DNA from: Terriglobia bacterium
GTDB lineage: Bacteria > Acidobacteriota > Terriglobia > JAJPHL01
Length of the DNA stretch: 64,000 nt
Reading direction: 5' to 3'
NCBI GenBank assembly: GCA_021325275.1
Contig: JAJPHL010000011.1
Location: forward strand, 62,001-126,000
The translations under genes were made by a program, and so were the position numbers. Under the pieces are notes generated by a model, which did not search any database, was not told where the DNA came from, and was given only the letters and a program-made list of their open reading frames with translations. Positions 34,052 to 43,352 of the stretch are shown here, piece after piece. How positions within the stretch are numbered: the first letter of the stretch is position 1; each line of letters opens with the position of its first letter.

Positions 34052-35785
34052 CTACGGCCGCGCCATCAACGTGACCTCCGCGGTCACCTTCGCGCCGCCT
34101 CGCATCACCGTCACGGTTACCTTGTCGCCGACTTTGCTGTCCTGGAGTTCGTGCGTGAAATCGTACAGATTCTTGATCGCGCGACCGTTCCACGCGACCA
34201 TCACGTCGCCCGCCTTCAATCCCGCTTTTTCCGCGGGACTCCCGGCGCGCACGTCCGCGAATTTCACGCCGTTTTCCGAATCGCCCATGTCCGGAATACT
34301 GCCGAACCAAGGACCGTAGCCGCCTCCGCCACCGCCCACGGGACGCGGCGGCTCTTGCACCTTCACGAATTTCGGCGCATCCGCCAGTTTGTCGAGATGC
34401 AACGCCACGCGCTCAACCAAGCGCAACACTTCGGCCGCCGACTGTGCATCGATCTTGTCCCAGGTGTCCGACGGCTTGTGATAATCGGCGTGCAGTCCCG
34501 AGAAGAAAAACAGCGAGGGCACTTGTTTCAGCGCGAACGACAAGTGATCGCTCGAATCGGTGCCGGTCTTCGAGTATTCAATCTTCAGGTTGCTGTCTTT
34601 CGCTTCTTCCTCCAGGATCGATTGAAACTCGGCCGCTGTGCCTACGTCGCCGATAAACAGCTTGTGGTCTTTCACGCGTCCGATCATGTCCATGTTGAGC
34701 ATGGCTTCGGTTTTTTCGAGCGGAACCAGCGGCGATTTCACGTACGCGGCCGAACCGAACAATCCCAGCTCTTCGCCGGAAAACGCCAGGAACACCAGCG
34801 TCCGGCGATGAGGGACGTTGCGCAACGCACACGCTAGTTCGATCACGCCCGCCGTGCCCGACGCGTTGTCGTCCGCGCCATGATGGATTTGTCCGAATTG
34901 GTCGGGCGCCAGCGAATCGCGGCCGCCCAGGCCCAAGTGATCGTAGTGCGCGCCGAAAATGATCGTTTGATCTTTGAGATGCGCGTCCGATCCCGGCAAT
35001 TCGCCGGCCACGTTGGCGATTCCCCGCGAGCGCCGCACGATATCCGCTTCACCCACGACGCGGCTTGTGAGAACGACAGAATGATTCGAGAAATCCTTGT
35101 CGATCGCTGCTTGCAAATCCTCGAGACGCGCCGGCGAAAGCAATTTATCGGCCACGCGACGCGTTACGTGGAACACCGGCAAGCCCAAATGCTCGATGAC
35201 CGCATCGGATTGGAACGATCGCAAACGATCGTCGCTGCTCTCGGAGTTCACGAGCAACAACGCCACCGCGCCCTTGGCCTTCGCGGTGAGAACTTTTTCC
35301 ACCAGTGCCGCTTTCGTCGAAAAACCCTTGCTTTGATTCGGCGTGCCGCGCAACGCGAGCACAACTTTTCCGGTTACGTCGATTCCCGCGTAGTCGTCAT
35401 AGTGCGGTGGCCAGGAAATTCCGTACCCCGCGAACGCGACGGTGCCCGAGAACTTGCCGGAATCGGAAATGCCGAGCGGCGAAAAGTCTTTGCCGAACGT
35501 GTATCCGGCAAGGCGATTTCCCTGCCCCATCTCGACGCCGACGATCGCGGAATATTTCTGGAAGTACGTGCCGTTGGCCGAATTGGCCGGTTGAAGGCCG
35601 CACGCTTTGAATTGCGCTTCGATGAAATGCGCGGCCTTGTCGAGCTCCGGCTCGTCGTTGCCTCGCCCTTTCAATTCGTCTGACGCGAGATACTTGACGT
35701 TGTCGAGATAACGCTGGGGGGAGATCTCGTTGGTACCAGCGAGAATCGCCACGGCCAAAAGTCCAGCGGCAAAAAATCTGTCCAC
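34052..35785 (-). CDS. M28-family zinc peptidase with C-terminal PDZ
   Basis: 577 aa from a GTG at 35785 encoding a short signal peptide (DRFFAAGLLAVAILAG). Domains: a PA domain (about 130-230) inserted before the M28 zinc site. Zinc ligands and catalytic Glu are visible in GAHYDHLGLGG, HHGADDNASGTAG, AFSGEELGLFGS and NMDMIGRV. The last 90 residues form a PDZ domain (DVRAGSPAEKAGLKAGDVMV). It is probably an exported aminopeptidase. The start codon lies inside an inverted-repeat arm. Confidence 0.92.
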   Translation of the reverse strand: MDRFFAAGLLAVAILAGTNEISPQRYLDNVKYLASDELKGRGNDEPELDKAAHFIEAQFKACGLQPANSANGTYFQKYSAIVGVEMGQGNRLAGYTFGKDFSPLGISDSGKFSGTVAFAGYGISWPPHYDDYAGIDVTGKVVLALRGTPNQSKGFSTKAALVEKVLTAKAKGAVALLLVNSESSDDRLRSFQSDAVIEHLGLPVFHVTRRVADKLLSPARLEDLQAAIDKDFSNHSVVLTSRVVGEADIVRRSRGIANVAGELPGSDAHLKDQTIIFGAHYDHLGLGGRDSLAPDQFGQIHHGADDNASGTAGVIELACALRNVPHRRTLVFLAFSGEELGLFGSAAYVKSPLVPLEKTEAMLNMDMIGRVKDHKLFIGDVGTAAEFQSILEEEAKDSNLKIEYSKTGTDSSDHLSFALKQVPSLFFFSGLHADYHKPSDTWDKIDAQSAAEVLRLVERVALHLDKLADAPKFVKVQEPPRPVGGGGGGYGPWFGSIPDMGDSENGVKFADVRAGSPAEKAGLKAGDVMVAWNGRAIKNLYDFTHELQDSKVGDKVTVTVMRGGAKVTAEVTLMARP

Positions 35786-35850
35786 AGATTACACAGATTA
35801 ACACAGATGAAAAATGGGTCCAATCTGTGCAGTCTGTGTAATCTGTGGAT
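35781..35850. repeat. Inverted periodic repeat (type B)
   Basis: The left arm (35781-35810) has three CACAGAT-type 9-10-mers; the right arm (35821-35850) is their inverse, 10-nt gap. Sequences begin CCACAGATTACACAGATT. It lies between two divergent genes and contains the GTG start of the M28 peptidase. It resembles 40729-40820. Confidence 0.85.
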
Positions 35851-35906
35851 GGTTGTTGATTCGTAGATTGATCTGTGGAATTATGAAGACCCTCCAGGGA
35901 AACTCC

Positions 35907-38900
35907 ATGCGAATCCATTTCTCTCTCTGCCTCTCCTTTGTTCTGGCTCTTTCGATCGCACCGGCCGCCCAGCGCGGCGGACGCGGCGGCGAAGATTCCA
36001 CCGAAGCGCTGCGCTTCCGCTTCGTGGGACCCGCCGCCGGCAACCGCATCGCTTCGGTCGGCGCGATTCCCGGCGATCCGTCCACCTATTACGCGGGTGC
36101 GGCGTCGGGCGGCATCTTCAAGTCCACCGACGGCGGACATCAGTGGCTGCCGATTTTCGATTCGCAACCCGCCGCGGCGATCGGCGCGCTGGCGGTGGCG
36201 CCAAGCGATCCCAGCATCGTGTGGGCGGGCACCGGCGAAGCGTGGGCCATCCGCGACGCCGACATGATCGGCAACGGCATCTACAAATCCACCGACGCCG
36301 GAAAAACGTGGAAGAACATGGGACTCGAGGAAACCGGCCGCATCGGACGCGTGATCGTGCATCCGAAAGATCCCAACATCGTCTACGTATGCGCGCTCGG
36401 CCGCGCCACGGGACCACAGAAGGAACGCGGCGTCTTTCGCACCACCGACGGCGGCGCCCACTGGACGCAGGCGCTCTTCGTCGACGACAACACGGGATGC
36501 TCCGGCCTGACGTTCGATCCCAAGACCAACACTTTGTACGCGGGCATGTGGGAAGTGGTCATGCACACTTACGCCATGTTCTCTGGCGGCCCCGGCTCCA
36601 GCGTGCACGTGTCGCGCGACGGCGGTGTGACCTGGCAGCGCATCCAGGGCCGCGGAATGCCGCGGTCGCCCGTGGGGAAAATCGATGTGGCGATTGCGCC
36701 GAGCAATCCCAATCGCGTGTACGCGCTGATCCAAACACCGGATCAAGGGTCGCTTTGGCGCACCGACGACGCCGGCGACACTTGGCGTGTGGTGAATTGG
36801 GATCGTGGGCTTACCGGACGCGCCGGATACTACATTCGCGTCACGGTGAATCCGCAGAACGAAAATGAAGTCGTGGTGACGAATAGTTCGGTCCACCAAT
36901 CGCTTGACGGCGGCGAAACATTTCGACCCGTGGGATGGGGCGGCGACACGCACGACATGTGGTTCGATCCAACCAATCCCGACCGCTTCATCATCACCGA
37001 CGACGCGGGCATGAACATCACGATCGTTCACGGACGCGGATTCAATCGCGTGACGCTGCCGATCGGCCAGTTGTATCACGTGGCCGTCGACAACCAAGTT
37101 CCCTACTGGGTCTACACCAACATGCAGGACAACTCCACAATGCGCGGTCCGTCAAACGGTCCCGAGGCGGGAGGACGCGGCGGCGGCAACATTTGGGATC
37201 ATCGCATCGGCGGCTGCGAATCGGGATTCACCATTCCCGATCCCGCCGATCCCAACATCGTGTGGGCGAGTTGCTATGGAAACGAAGTGACGCGCTACGA
37301 CGCGAAAACCAAGCGCGCGCGCTCGGTGAGTCCCTGGCTTCACACTCTCGATTCGGCCCCCAATGAAGCGAAGTATCGTTGCCACTGGACCGCGCCGCTG
37401 GCCGCCGATCCGTTCGATCACAACACGGTTTATTACGGCTGCCAGGTGATTTTCAAAACGTCGAACGGCGGACAAAGCTGGCAAGTGATCTCGCCTGATC
37501 TTTCCACGCAAGATCCCAAGCGAATTATCCCGTCCGGCGGAATCGTCGGCGACAACTTGGGACAGTTCTACGGCGAAGTGGTCTTCTCCATCGCGCCGTC
37601 GAGCGCGCAAAAAGGTTTGATCTGGGCGGGAACCAACGACGGAAAAGTTTGGAACACCACCGACGGCGGCGCGCACTGGAACGACGTGACAAAAAACATC
37701 ATCGGCATGCCGGAATGGGGCGTGGTCTCGCAGATTTCCCCGTCGGCCATCGACGCCGGCACGGCGTACATCGCCGTGGACCTGCATATGATGGACAATC
37801 GCGATCCGTACGCGTTCAAGACCACCGATTTCGGCAAGACGTGGACGCCGATCGCGTCGAACTTGCCGAAAGGACCGCTCGGGTATGTGCGCGCCATCGC
37901 CGAGGATCCCAATCGCAAGGGATTGCTCTTCGCCGGAACGGGCAACGCATTTTATTATTCGCTCGACGACGGCGCCAAGTGGACGCCGCTGCAAGCCGGA
38001 TTGCCGCACTCGCCGGTTAGCTGGATCACCGTGCAGAAGCAATTTCACGACGTGGTGATTTCGACGTACGGACGCGGCATCTACATCCTGGATAACATCA
38101 CTCCGCTCGAACAGTCGACGCCGGCGATTAGCGAGGAGGCCGCGCATCTCTACATGCCCCGCCCGACGTATCGCGACGTGCGTGCCAATGCGCGTGCCGC
38201 GATCGATTTTTCAGTGAAAGCCGCGCCGCGTGGTCCTGTGAAACTGGAAATCCTCGACAGCGCAGGCTCGGTGGTTCGCGAATTGCGCACACCTGCACGT
38301 CCCGGATTGAATCGCGCGTCGTGGGACCTGCATTATGAAGCGCCGCACTTGGTCGCGCTGCGCACCACGCCGCCCGAGAATCCGCACATTTGGGAAGAGG
38401 TGCGCTTCCGTGGACAAGACACGCGGCCCATCACGCACTGGGGACTCGCGCAGGCGGAAGTGGGTCCCGTGGCCGCGCCGGGCAAGTACACGGTGCGGCT
38501 GACGGTGGAGGACAAGACGTACACCCAGCCGCTTGAGATTTTGCGCGATCCTCTGGTACCGGCGAGCGTCGCCGATCTTGAAGCACAAGTGAAATTCCAA
38601 CTGCGCATCCGCGACGATGTCACCGCGACGGCGGACATGATCAACACGATCGAGAAAATCCGTAAGCAGCTTGAGGATATGTCGAAGGCGCTGAAGCCCG
38701 CGCCCGTCGGCGGTGGTCGCGGTGGATTTGGCGGAGGCGGTGGCGGAGGATTTGGTGGTCGCGGAGGAGCGGCAACGGACGCGCCTGCGGCTCCGGCGGC
38801 TCCGAAATCTGAACTCGAAAAATCGATCGACGCGTTTGATCAGAAACTGCAAGACGTCGAGTACAAGCTGTTCTCGAAGGCTTTGCGCACGAGCGACGAC

Positions 38901-39161
38901 AAATATTTCATCCAGGCGTACAAGATTTATCTGAATTTGCTCTGGCTGAACGGCGAAGTCGGCACAGGAGCCGGCGACGTCGCGGGATCGGTGGACGACA
39001 AGCCCACCGATACGGCGGCCGGACTGCTTGCGGACATCGAGAAGGATCTAAGCGCCGCGAAGGTGGAGTACAGGCACTTGATGGATGTCGAAGTGCCCGC
39101 GTTCAACAAGATGATCGCGGAAAAAGGCGCCGACAAGGGCGCGGTTGCGGTTGTGAAGTAA
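35907..39161 (+). CDS. Giant secreted BNR/Asp-box (VPS10-like) beta-propeller protein
   Basis: 1084 aa from the ATG at 35907 (signal peptide MRIHFSLCLSFVLALSIAPA, AGGGA upstream); the track adds an upstream leader and an ATG at 35883 is possible. Asp-box motifs recur (STDGGHQWLPIF, STDAGKTWKNMG, TTDGGAHWTQAL, SRDGGVTWQRI, TDDAGDTWR, TSNGGQSWQVI), indicating a seven-plus-bladed propeller in duplicate, like sialidase-type or sortilin-type proteins. After about residue 800 comes a beta domain, then a Gly-rich linker (about 930-950) and a helical tail. No glycosidase catalytic set is evident. Secreted; ligand unknown. Confidence 0.88.
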   Translation: MRIHFSLCLSFVLALSIAPAAQRGGRGGEDSTEALRFRFVGPAAGNRIASVGAIPGDPSTYYAGAASGGIFKSTDGGHQWLPIFDSQPAAAIGALAVAPSDPSIVWAGTGEAWAIRDADMIGNGIYKSTDAGKTWKNMGLEETGRIGRVIVHPKDPNIVYVCALGRATGPQKERGVFRTTDGGAHWTQALFVDDNTGCSGLTFDPKTNTLYAGMWEVVMHTYAMFSGGPGSSVHVSRDGGVTWQRIQGRGMPRSPVGKIDVAIAPSNPNRVYALIQTPDQGSLWRTDDAGDTWRVVNWDRGLTGRAGYYIRVTVNPQNENEVVVTNSSVHQSLDGGETFRPVGWGGDTHDMWFDPTNPDRFIITDDAGMNITIVHGRGFNRVTLPIGQLYHVAVDNQVPYWVYTNMQDNSTMRGPSNGPEAGGRGGGNIWDHRIGGCESGFTIPDPADPNIVWASCYGNEVTRYDAKTKRARSVSPWLHTLDSAPNEAKYRCHWTAPLAADPFDHNTVYYGCQVIFKTSNGGQSWQVISPDLSTQDPKRIIPSGGIVGDNLGQFYGEVVFSIAPSSAQKGLIWAGTNDGKVWNTTDGGAHWNDVTKNIIGMPEWGVVSQISPSAIDAGTAYIAVDLHMMDNRDPYAFKTTDFGKTWTPIASNLPKGPLGYVRAIAEDPNRKGLLFAGTGNAFYYSLDDGAKWTPLQAGLPHSPVSWITVQKQFHDVVISTYGRGIYILDNITPLEQSTPAISEEAAHLYMPRPTYRDVRANARAAIDFSVKAAPRGPVKLEILDSAGSVVRELRTPARPGLNRASWDLHYEAPHLVALRTTPPENPHIWEEVRFRGQDTRPITHWGLAQAEVGPVAAPGKYTVRLTVEDKTYTQPLEILRDPLVPASVADLEAQVKFQLRIRDDVTATADMINTIEKIRKQLEDMSKALKPAPVGGGRGGFGGGGGGGFGGRGGAATDAPAAPAAPKSELEKSIDAFDQKLQDVEYKLFSKALRTSDDKYFIQAYKIYLNLLWLNGEVGTGAGDVAGSVDDKPTDTAAGLLADIEKDLSAAKVEYRHLMDVEVPAFNKMIAEKGADKGAVAVVK

Positions 39162-39173
39162 GGAGAAAGAAAA

Positions 39174-40715
39174 ATGCGACGTTTCATTCTGTTTCTGCCG
39201 GTGATCGCGGCCGGTTCAATCCTGTACGCGCAAACGAACTTGAACGGCTATTGGGTTTTCCAAGTTCCGCGCGGCGACGGCACCTTCGCGCAATCGTTTT
39301 TCGAACTGACGCTTTCGGGCGACACCGTTTCCGGCCGCGCGATTCGCGGGGCAAACTCGACACCGATCTCGGAAGGCACGTTTTCCGGCGGCCAATTGCA
39401 TTTCGTCCTGGCGATTCCGGGCCGCGGCGGCGCGACAACGAAGGTCACCTACGAAGGCCATGAGTCCGGCGGCAAGTTTTCGATGACGCGCACCGGCCAG
39501 GGACCAAATCCCGTGTCGGGCGAATTCGTATCGAGCACGAAGGAAGCCGCGCTTCCTCCCGCGCCGCTTCCTTTGCCTGCGTTGCATGATGTTCGCGACA
39601 ACGGACTGGTCCGCACGCCGCCGATGGGTTGGAATAGTTGGAACAAATTTGCCGGCCGCGTGACGGCGGAAGACGTAAAGGGCATGGCCGACGCGATGGT
39701 CTCCAGCGGCATGGCCAAGGCCGGCTACATTTACATCAACATCGACGACACGTGGGAAGGCGCGGCGCGCGACGCCAACGGCAACATCACCACCAACACG
39801 AAATTCCCGGACATGAAGGCGCTCGCCGATTATGTGCATTCGAAAGGCCTGAAGATCGGCATCTATTCCTCGCCGGGACCGCTGACCTGCGCCGGATACA
39901 TCGCCAGTTTCGGTCACGAAGAGCAAGACGCCAAGCAATTTGCCGCCTGGGGATTCGACTATCTCAAGTACGACTGGTGCAGCGCCGGCAACATCTACAA
40001 GGACGAAGATATGCGCCCCGTCTACCAGAAGATGGGCGACGCGCTCGCGAAAGCCGGCCGCCCGATCGTGTACAGCTTGTGCCAGTACGGACGCTCCGAA
40101 GTTTGGACGTGGGGCGCCAAAGTGGGCGGAAATTTGTGGCGCACCACGGGCGATATTTCGGATCGTTGGGCGTCCCTGGATGGAATCGGTTTCGGCACGC
40201 GCGTTCCCGGCAATCGCACGCAACTCGACATCGCATCCGCGACGCAGCCGGGGCACGTCAACGATCCCGACATGCTGGAAATCGGCAACGGCGGCATGAC
40301 CGGCGACGAGTATCGCTTGCACATGAGTCTGTGGTCGCTGTACTCGGCGCCGCTGCTCGCCGGCAACGATCTGCGCACCATGACCGACGAGATCAAAGAC
40401 ATTTTGATGAACGCCGAAGTGATCGCCGTGAATCAGGACCGTGCCGTGAAGCCGGCCAAGAAGCTCGCCGAGGCCGGCACGAGCGTCGTCATCGCCAAGC
40501 CGCTGGCCGACGGGTCGGTCGCGGTGGGCCTGTTCAATCGCGCCGACGACAATGCGCCCGTGACGCTGAACTGGTCGGACGTGGGTATCACATCGAAGAA
40601 GCTGAAGGCGCGCGATCTGTGGGCGCACAAGGACGTGGAGGTCGCCAACGAGAGTCTTACGGTCACGGTACCGCGTCACGGAGTGGTGATGCTTAAGGTG
40701 TCGGCGGTCCGCTGA
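39174..40715 (+). CDS. Alpha-galactosidase, GH27 family
   Basis: 513 aa with an AAGGAG site before the ATG and a signal peptide (MRRFILFLPVIAAGSILYA). A small N-terminal beta domain (about 20-130) precedes the GH27 barrel: PPMGWNSWNKFAG, YINIDDTWEG, LKIGIYSSPGPLTCAGYI, the nucleophile Asp in YLKYDWCSAG, the acid/base region ISDRW and NDPDMLEIGNGGMT. It removes alpha-linked galactose from oligosaccharides in the periplasm. It is 12 nt after the BNR gene and probably shares its operon. Confidence 0.93.
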   Translation: MRRFILFLPVIAAGSILYAQTNLNGYWVFQVPRGDGTFAQSFFELTLSGDTVSGRAIRGANSTPISEGTFSGGQLHFVLAIPGRGGATTKVTYEGHESGGKFSMTRTGQGPNPVSGEFVSSTKEAALPPAPLPLPALHDVRDNGLVRTPPMGWNSWNKFAGRVTAEDVKGMADAMVSSGMAKAGYIYINIDDTWEGAARDANGNITTNTKFPDMKALADYVHSKGLKIGIYSSPGPLTCAGYIASFGHEEQDAKQFAAWGFDYLKYDWCSAGNIYKDEDMRPVYQKMGDALAKAGRPIVYSLCQYGRSEVWTWGAKVGGNLWRTTGDISDRWASLDGIGFGTRVPGNRTQLDIASATQPGHVNDPDMLEIGNGGMTGDEYRLHMSLWSLYSAPLLAGNDLRTMTDEIKDILMNAEVIAVNQDRAVKPAKKLAEAGTSVVIAKPLADGSVAVGLFNRADDNAPVTLNWSDVGITSKKLKARDLWAHKDVEVANESLTVTVPRHGVVMLKVSAVR

Positions 40716-40728
40716 GTCCACAGAAAAA

Positions 40729-40820
40729 ACGATCCACAGATTACACAGATTGCACAGATTAGGAGCGGCAAGGAGTGATTCGCGCCCTAATCTGTGCAAT
40801 CTGTGTAATCTGTGGATCGT
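40729..40820. repeat. Perfect 34-bp inverted periodic repeat (type C)
   Basis: Arms 40729-40762 and 40787-40820 are perfect inverse copies of 34 bp, with a 24-nt loop. Each arm has three tandem 9-mers CACAGATTA/CACAGATTG/CACAGATTA. Flanking sequences also resemble those of repeat B. It lies between GH27 and rpmE, and could form a strong hairpin in RNA or DNA. Confidence 0.9.
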
Positions 40821-40851
40821 TCTTGTCTTGATCAGTGGAATCGCCGGATTG

Positions 40852-40860
40852 TGCTACAAT
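40852..40860 (+). promoter_or_regulatory. Extended -10 promoter of rpmE
   Basis: TGCTACAAT matches the extended -10 consensus TGnTATAAT in five of six -10 positions plus the TG. No -35 is recognisable at 16-18 nt, as is usual for extended -10 promoters. It is 50 nt before the rpmE ATG. Confidence 0.5.
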
Positions 40861-40910
40861 AAACGTTTGTGTCCGCTTACGATTTTTGAGCTTAGGGGAA
40901 ACCAGCGACC

Positions 40911-41126
40911 ATGAAGGATAAGATTCATCCGATTTACAACGAGATCAACGTAGTTTGCGCGTGCGGCAACACGTTCAAGACGCGCTCCACGCACAAGGGC
41001 GATATCCACGTGGAAATCTGCTCGAGCTGCCATCCGTTTTTCACCGGCAAGCAGAAGCTCGTCGATACGGCGGGCCGCGTCGAGCGTTTCAACAAGAAGT
41101 TCGAGAAGCGCAGCAAAGCCAGCTAA
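40911..41126 (+). CDS. rpmE: 50S ribosomal protein L31
   Basis: 71 aa. The N terminus is [20 protein letters not shown], and the zinc-binding Cys set CAC and CSSC is complete, so this is the zinc-containing C+ form. C-terminal basic segment [21 protein letters not shown] lies about 12 nt upstream. It is 27 nt before thyX on the same strand. Confidence 0.97.
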   Translation: MKDKIHPIYNEINVVCACGNTFKTRSTHKGDIHVEICSSCHPFFTGKQKLVDTAGRVERFNKKFEKRSKAS

Positions 41127-41153
41127 TAGCTCACTACGAAATCGGAGGGATGC

Positions 41154-42695
41154 ATGGAGGCAGCGGTTGCCCGCGTCACGCTTCGCAACCACTTCGCGCA
41201 ACCCTTCGATTCCGCCATCGCCGCGGCGCGCACGTGTTATTCCTCGCGCATCATTTCCCCCGGCGAAATCACCGATAAACAACGCACCACCATCGGTCCC
41301 GCGACGTTTCAAGGCGGTCACCACACCGTCTATCAACACGCCCACTTCGAGTTTGGCCTCGAAAACATTTCGCGACACTTGGTTTGGAATTTCCTGCACG
41401 GCCATCCCTTTTACAACTCCGAGCAACAGAGCCAGCGCTATGTGCGCATGAAGGAACCGGAGGCGTTCATGCCTCCGCTGGAAGGCCGCGCGCGCGAAAT
41501 CTACGCGGCGGCCATCGATCGCGCGTGGGAACACTATCGCGAACTGAGTGCGCTCCTCGAACCCGTGACGCACGAAGTCCTCGCCGACATTTGGGAGCTC
41601 GAACGCAAGGGCAGTCCGCAGCGCGTGCAGCGCGTGAAAGCGCAAGCGGGAAAAAAATCCATCGAGATCGCGCGATACGTCTTGCCGGTGGCCGCCGCCA
41701 CAACCATGGTCCACACTCTCAGCGGGATCGTGCTGCATCGCTTGCATCGCATGTGCAAATCCGGCGACACGCCGTGGGAAGCGGCGCAAGTGGTCGGCGA
41801 AATGGTGGCGCGCGTGAAGGAAGTGGATCCGCAATTCTTCGAACGCGTCGGTTTCGAGCCGATGGGCGAAGAAAAAATGCCCGAGAATTATTTCGCCTGC
41901 CACGGACAAGACGCCGCGGGCGCCAGGACGTCGGCCGCGGAATTCGATCGCCGTCTCGACGGACGCATTTCGAAACTCATCGACTATTCGCCAAACGCGG
42001 AACGAGTGGCGGCGGACGCGTTGCGGTTCACTCTGGGCGTCAACGAAGATGCGCTGCCCGACGACGAAGCGTTGCGCCGCCTGCTCGACCCTGGATTCAA
42101 TCGCTATCGCCTGGAAACGCTGAACGTGATGGAGCACGCGCCGATGATGCGTGCGCTGAATCACGCGCATTACACGTTCCTGAAAAAAATCAGCCACACC
42201 GCCGATTCACAGGACCAGCGCCATCGCATGGTGCCCGGATCGCGCCCCGTGACCACCGCGTACGATTCCCGCGATCCCGATTTCATCACGCCGATGCTGA
42301 TTCGCCAAAACGCCGCGGCGCGCGCGCGTTACGAACAGGCGATGGCCGAGGCGTGGTCCGCGAAAAACGAATTGCTGGCACTCGGCGTCGCACCGGAATT
42401 CGCGCAGTACCTGCTTCCCAACGCGCTGAGCGTGAGGCTTGTGGAATCGGGAACACTGATTCACCTGATGCACAAGTGGACCATGCGCACTTGCTTCAAC
42501 GCGCAGGAAGAAATTTATTTCGCATCGATGGATGAACTCGACCAACTGGGCGAAGTGCATCCTCGTCTAGCCAAATACATGGGCCCGCCATGTGTCGTGC
42601 GCATCGGCCACGCGTATCCGGTGTGTACGGAAGGCAGCCACTTTTGCGGCGTCCGCGTGTGGAACAGTTTTCCGAATATCGAACGCCGCATTTGA
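41154..42695 (+). CDS. thyX: Double-length flavin-dependent thymidylate synthase (ThyX-like)
   Basis: 513 aa; single ThyX proteins are about 220-270 aa. Two homologous halves are visible. Half 1 (about 1-245) has NSEQQSQRY in the signature place but LHGHPF where RHR is expected. Half 2 (about 290-513) has QRHRMVPGSRP. Repeated strand/helix parts are ARYVLPVAAATT and QYLLPNALSVRLV. ThyX makes dTMP from dUMP using FAD, NADPH and methylenetetrahydrofolate. Whether one or both sites work is open. A Cys/His tail ends the protein (CTEGSHFCGVRVW). Confidence 0.85.
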   Translation: MEAAVARVTLRNHFAQPFDSAIAAARTCYSSRIISPGEITDKQRTTIGPATFQGGHHTVYQHAHFEFGLENISRHLVWNFLHGHPFYNSEQQSQRYVRMKEPEAFMPPLEGRAREIYAAAIDRAWEHYRELSALLEPVTHEVLADIWELERKGSPQRVQRVKAQAGKKSIEIARYVLPVAAATTMVHTLSGIVLHRLHRMCKSGDTPWEAAQVVGEMVARVKEVDPQFFERVGFEPMGEEKMPENYFACHGQDAAGARTSAAEFDRRLDGRISKLIDYSPNAERVAADALRFTLGVNEDALPDDEALRRLLDPGFNRYRLETLNVMEHAPMMRALNHAHYTFLKKISHTADSQDQRHRMVPGSRPVTTAYDSRDPDFITPMLIRQNAAARARYEQAMAEAWSAKNELLALGVAPEFAQYLLPNALSVRLVESGTLIHLMHKWTMRTCFNAQEEIYFASMDELDQLGEVHPRLAKYMGPPCVVRIGHAYPVCTEGSHFCGVRVWNSFPNIERRI

Positions 42696-42941
42696 CAGCG
42701 GCCAGTTGAGGAAGCCTGCAGAGCAGGCGCCACAAGCCCCTGGCGAGGCGTTTTGTGTGCCGAGCCTGGGGACACCGTATGCTGGCCTCCTGGATACCAG
42801 CACGACGTGCTGCCACAGTCGACCCATCCGTCGCGCTTAGGACCGACTAATCGCGCTCGCCACCGTGCCCGTTGGGGGTCAGTACCACGGCGTCCACAAT
42901 TAGTATGGTATTTGCTGCAAGTTTGTGCTACCTTCAGCCTT
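42696..42941. other. Intergenic region with two short hairpins
   Basis: 246 nt between thyX and the RsbW-like gene. Hairpins at 42714-42728 (GCCTGC/GCAGGC) and 42798-42812 (CAGCAC/GTGCTG). The ORF track starts the downstream gene at 42753 in this region, but those codons do not fit the family. No other feature. Confidence 0.6.
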
Positions 42942-43352
42942 GTGAGACATCCCGACACCGATGAAGTAGCCTTGCGGCTGCCCTTGGCCGAAGACGCGGA
43001 GTTGCGCGCTGTCGATGCGCTGGATCGTCTGCTGGCGCGCCATCAAGTAGAGCAACAAGCGGCGGGTCAGGCGCGATTCGCGCTCGTCGAAGCGTGTCTC
43101 AACGCGATCGAATACAGCGGAGCGGAACGGCCTGCTGCGATGGACATTCGCTTGGCGATCCGCGGCGGCGAGTTGGTCATCAGCGTGGGAAATCCCGGCG
43201 CGCCATTTTCGGGAGATGTGGGTAGCGACAGCAAACCGCATCGCGGACACGGGTTGAAGATCATGCGCGCGTTCATGGATCGCGTGCGTTACCTGAACGA
43301 CGCGGCGGGAACGCGCGTGGAGATGGTCAAGCGGCTGGAGCCGATTCAGTGA
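42942..43352 (+). CDS. Anti-sigma factor / serine kinase, RsbW-like (HATPase)
   Basis: 136 aa from the GTG at 42942 (VRHPDTDEVALRLPLAEDAE); the track start at 42753 includes 63 non-native residues. GHKL ATPase motifs: N box ARFALVEACLNAIEYSG, G1 box SVGNPGAPF and GHGLKIMRAFMD. It binds a sigma factor and phosphorylates an anti-anti-sigma protein. The STAS gene overlaps its stop by GTGA. The cognate sigma factor is not in the window. Confidence 0.85.
   Translation: MRHPDTDEVALRLPLAEDAELRAVDALDRLLARHQVEQQAAGQARFALVEACLNAIEYSGAERPAAMDIRLAIRGGELVISVGNPGAPFSGDVGSDSKPHRGHGLKIMRAFMDRVRYLNDAAGTRVEMVKRLEPIQ

Noticed and set aside
42753-42941. 63-residue N-terminal extension of the RsbW-like protein
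   Set aside because: Encoded by hairpin-rich intergenic DNA; the GTG at 42942 begins the family-like sequence.
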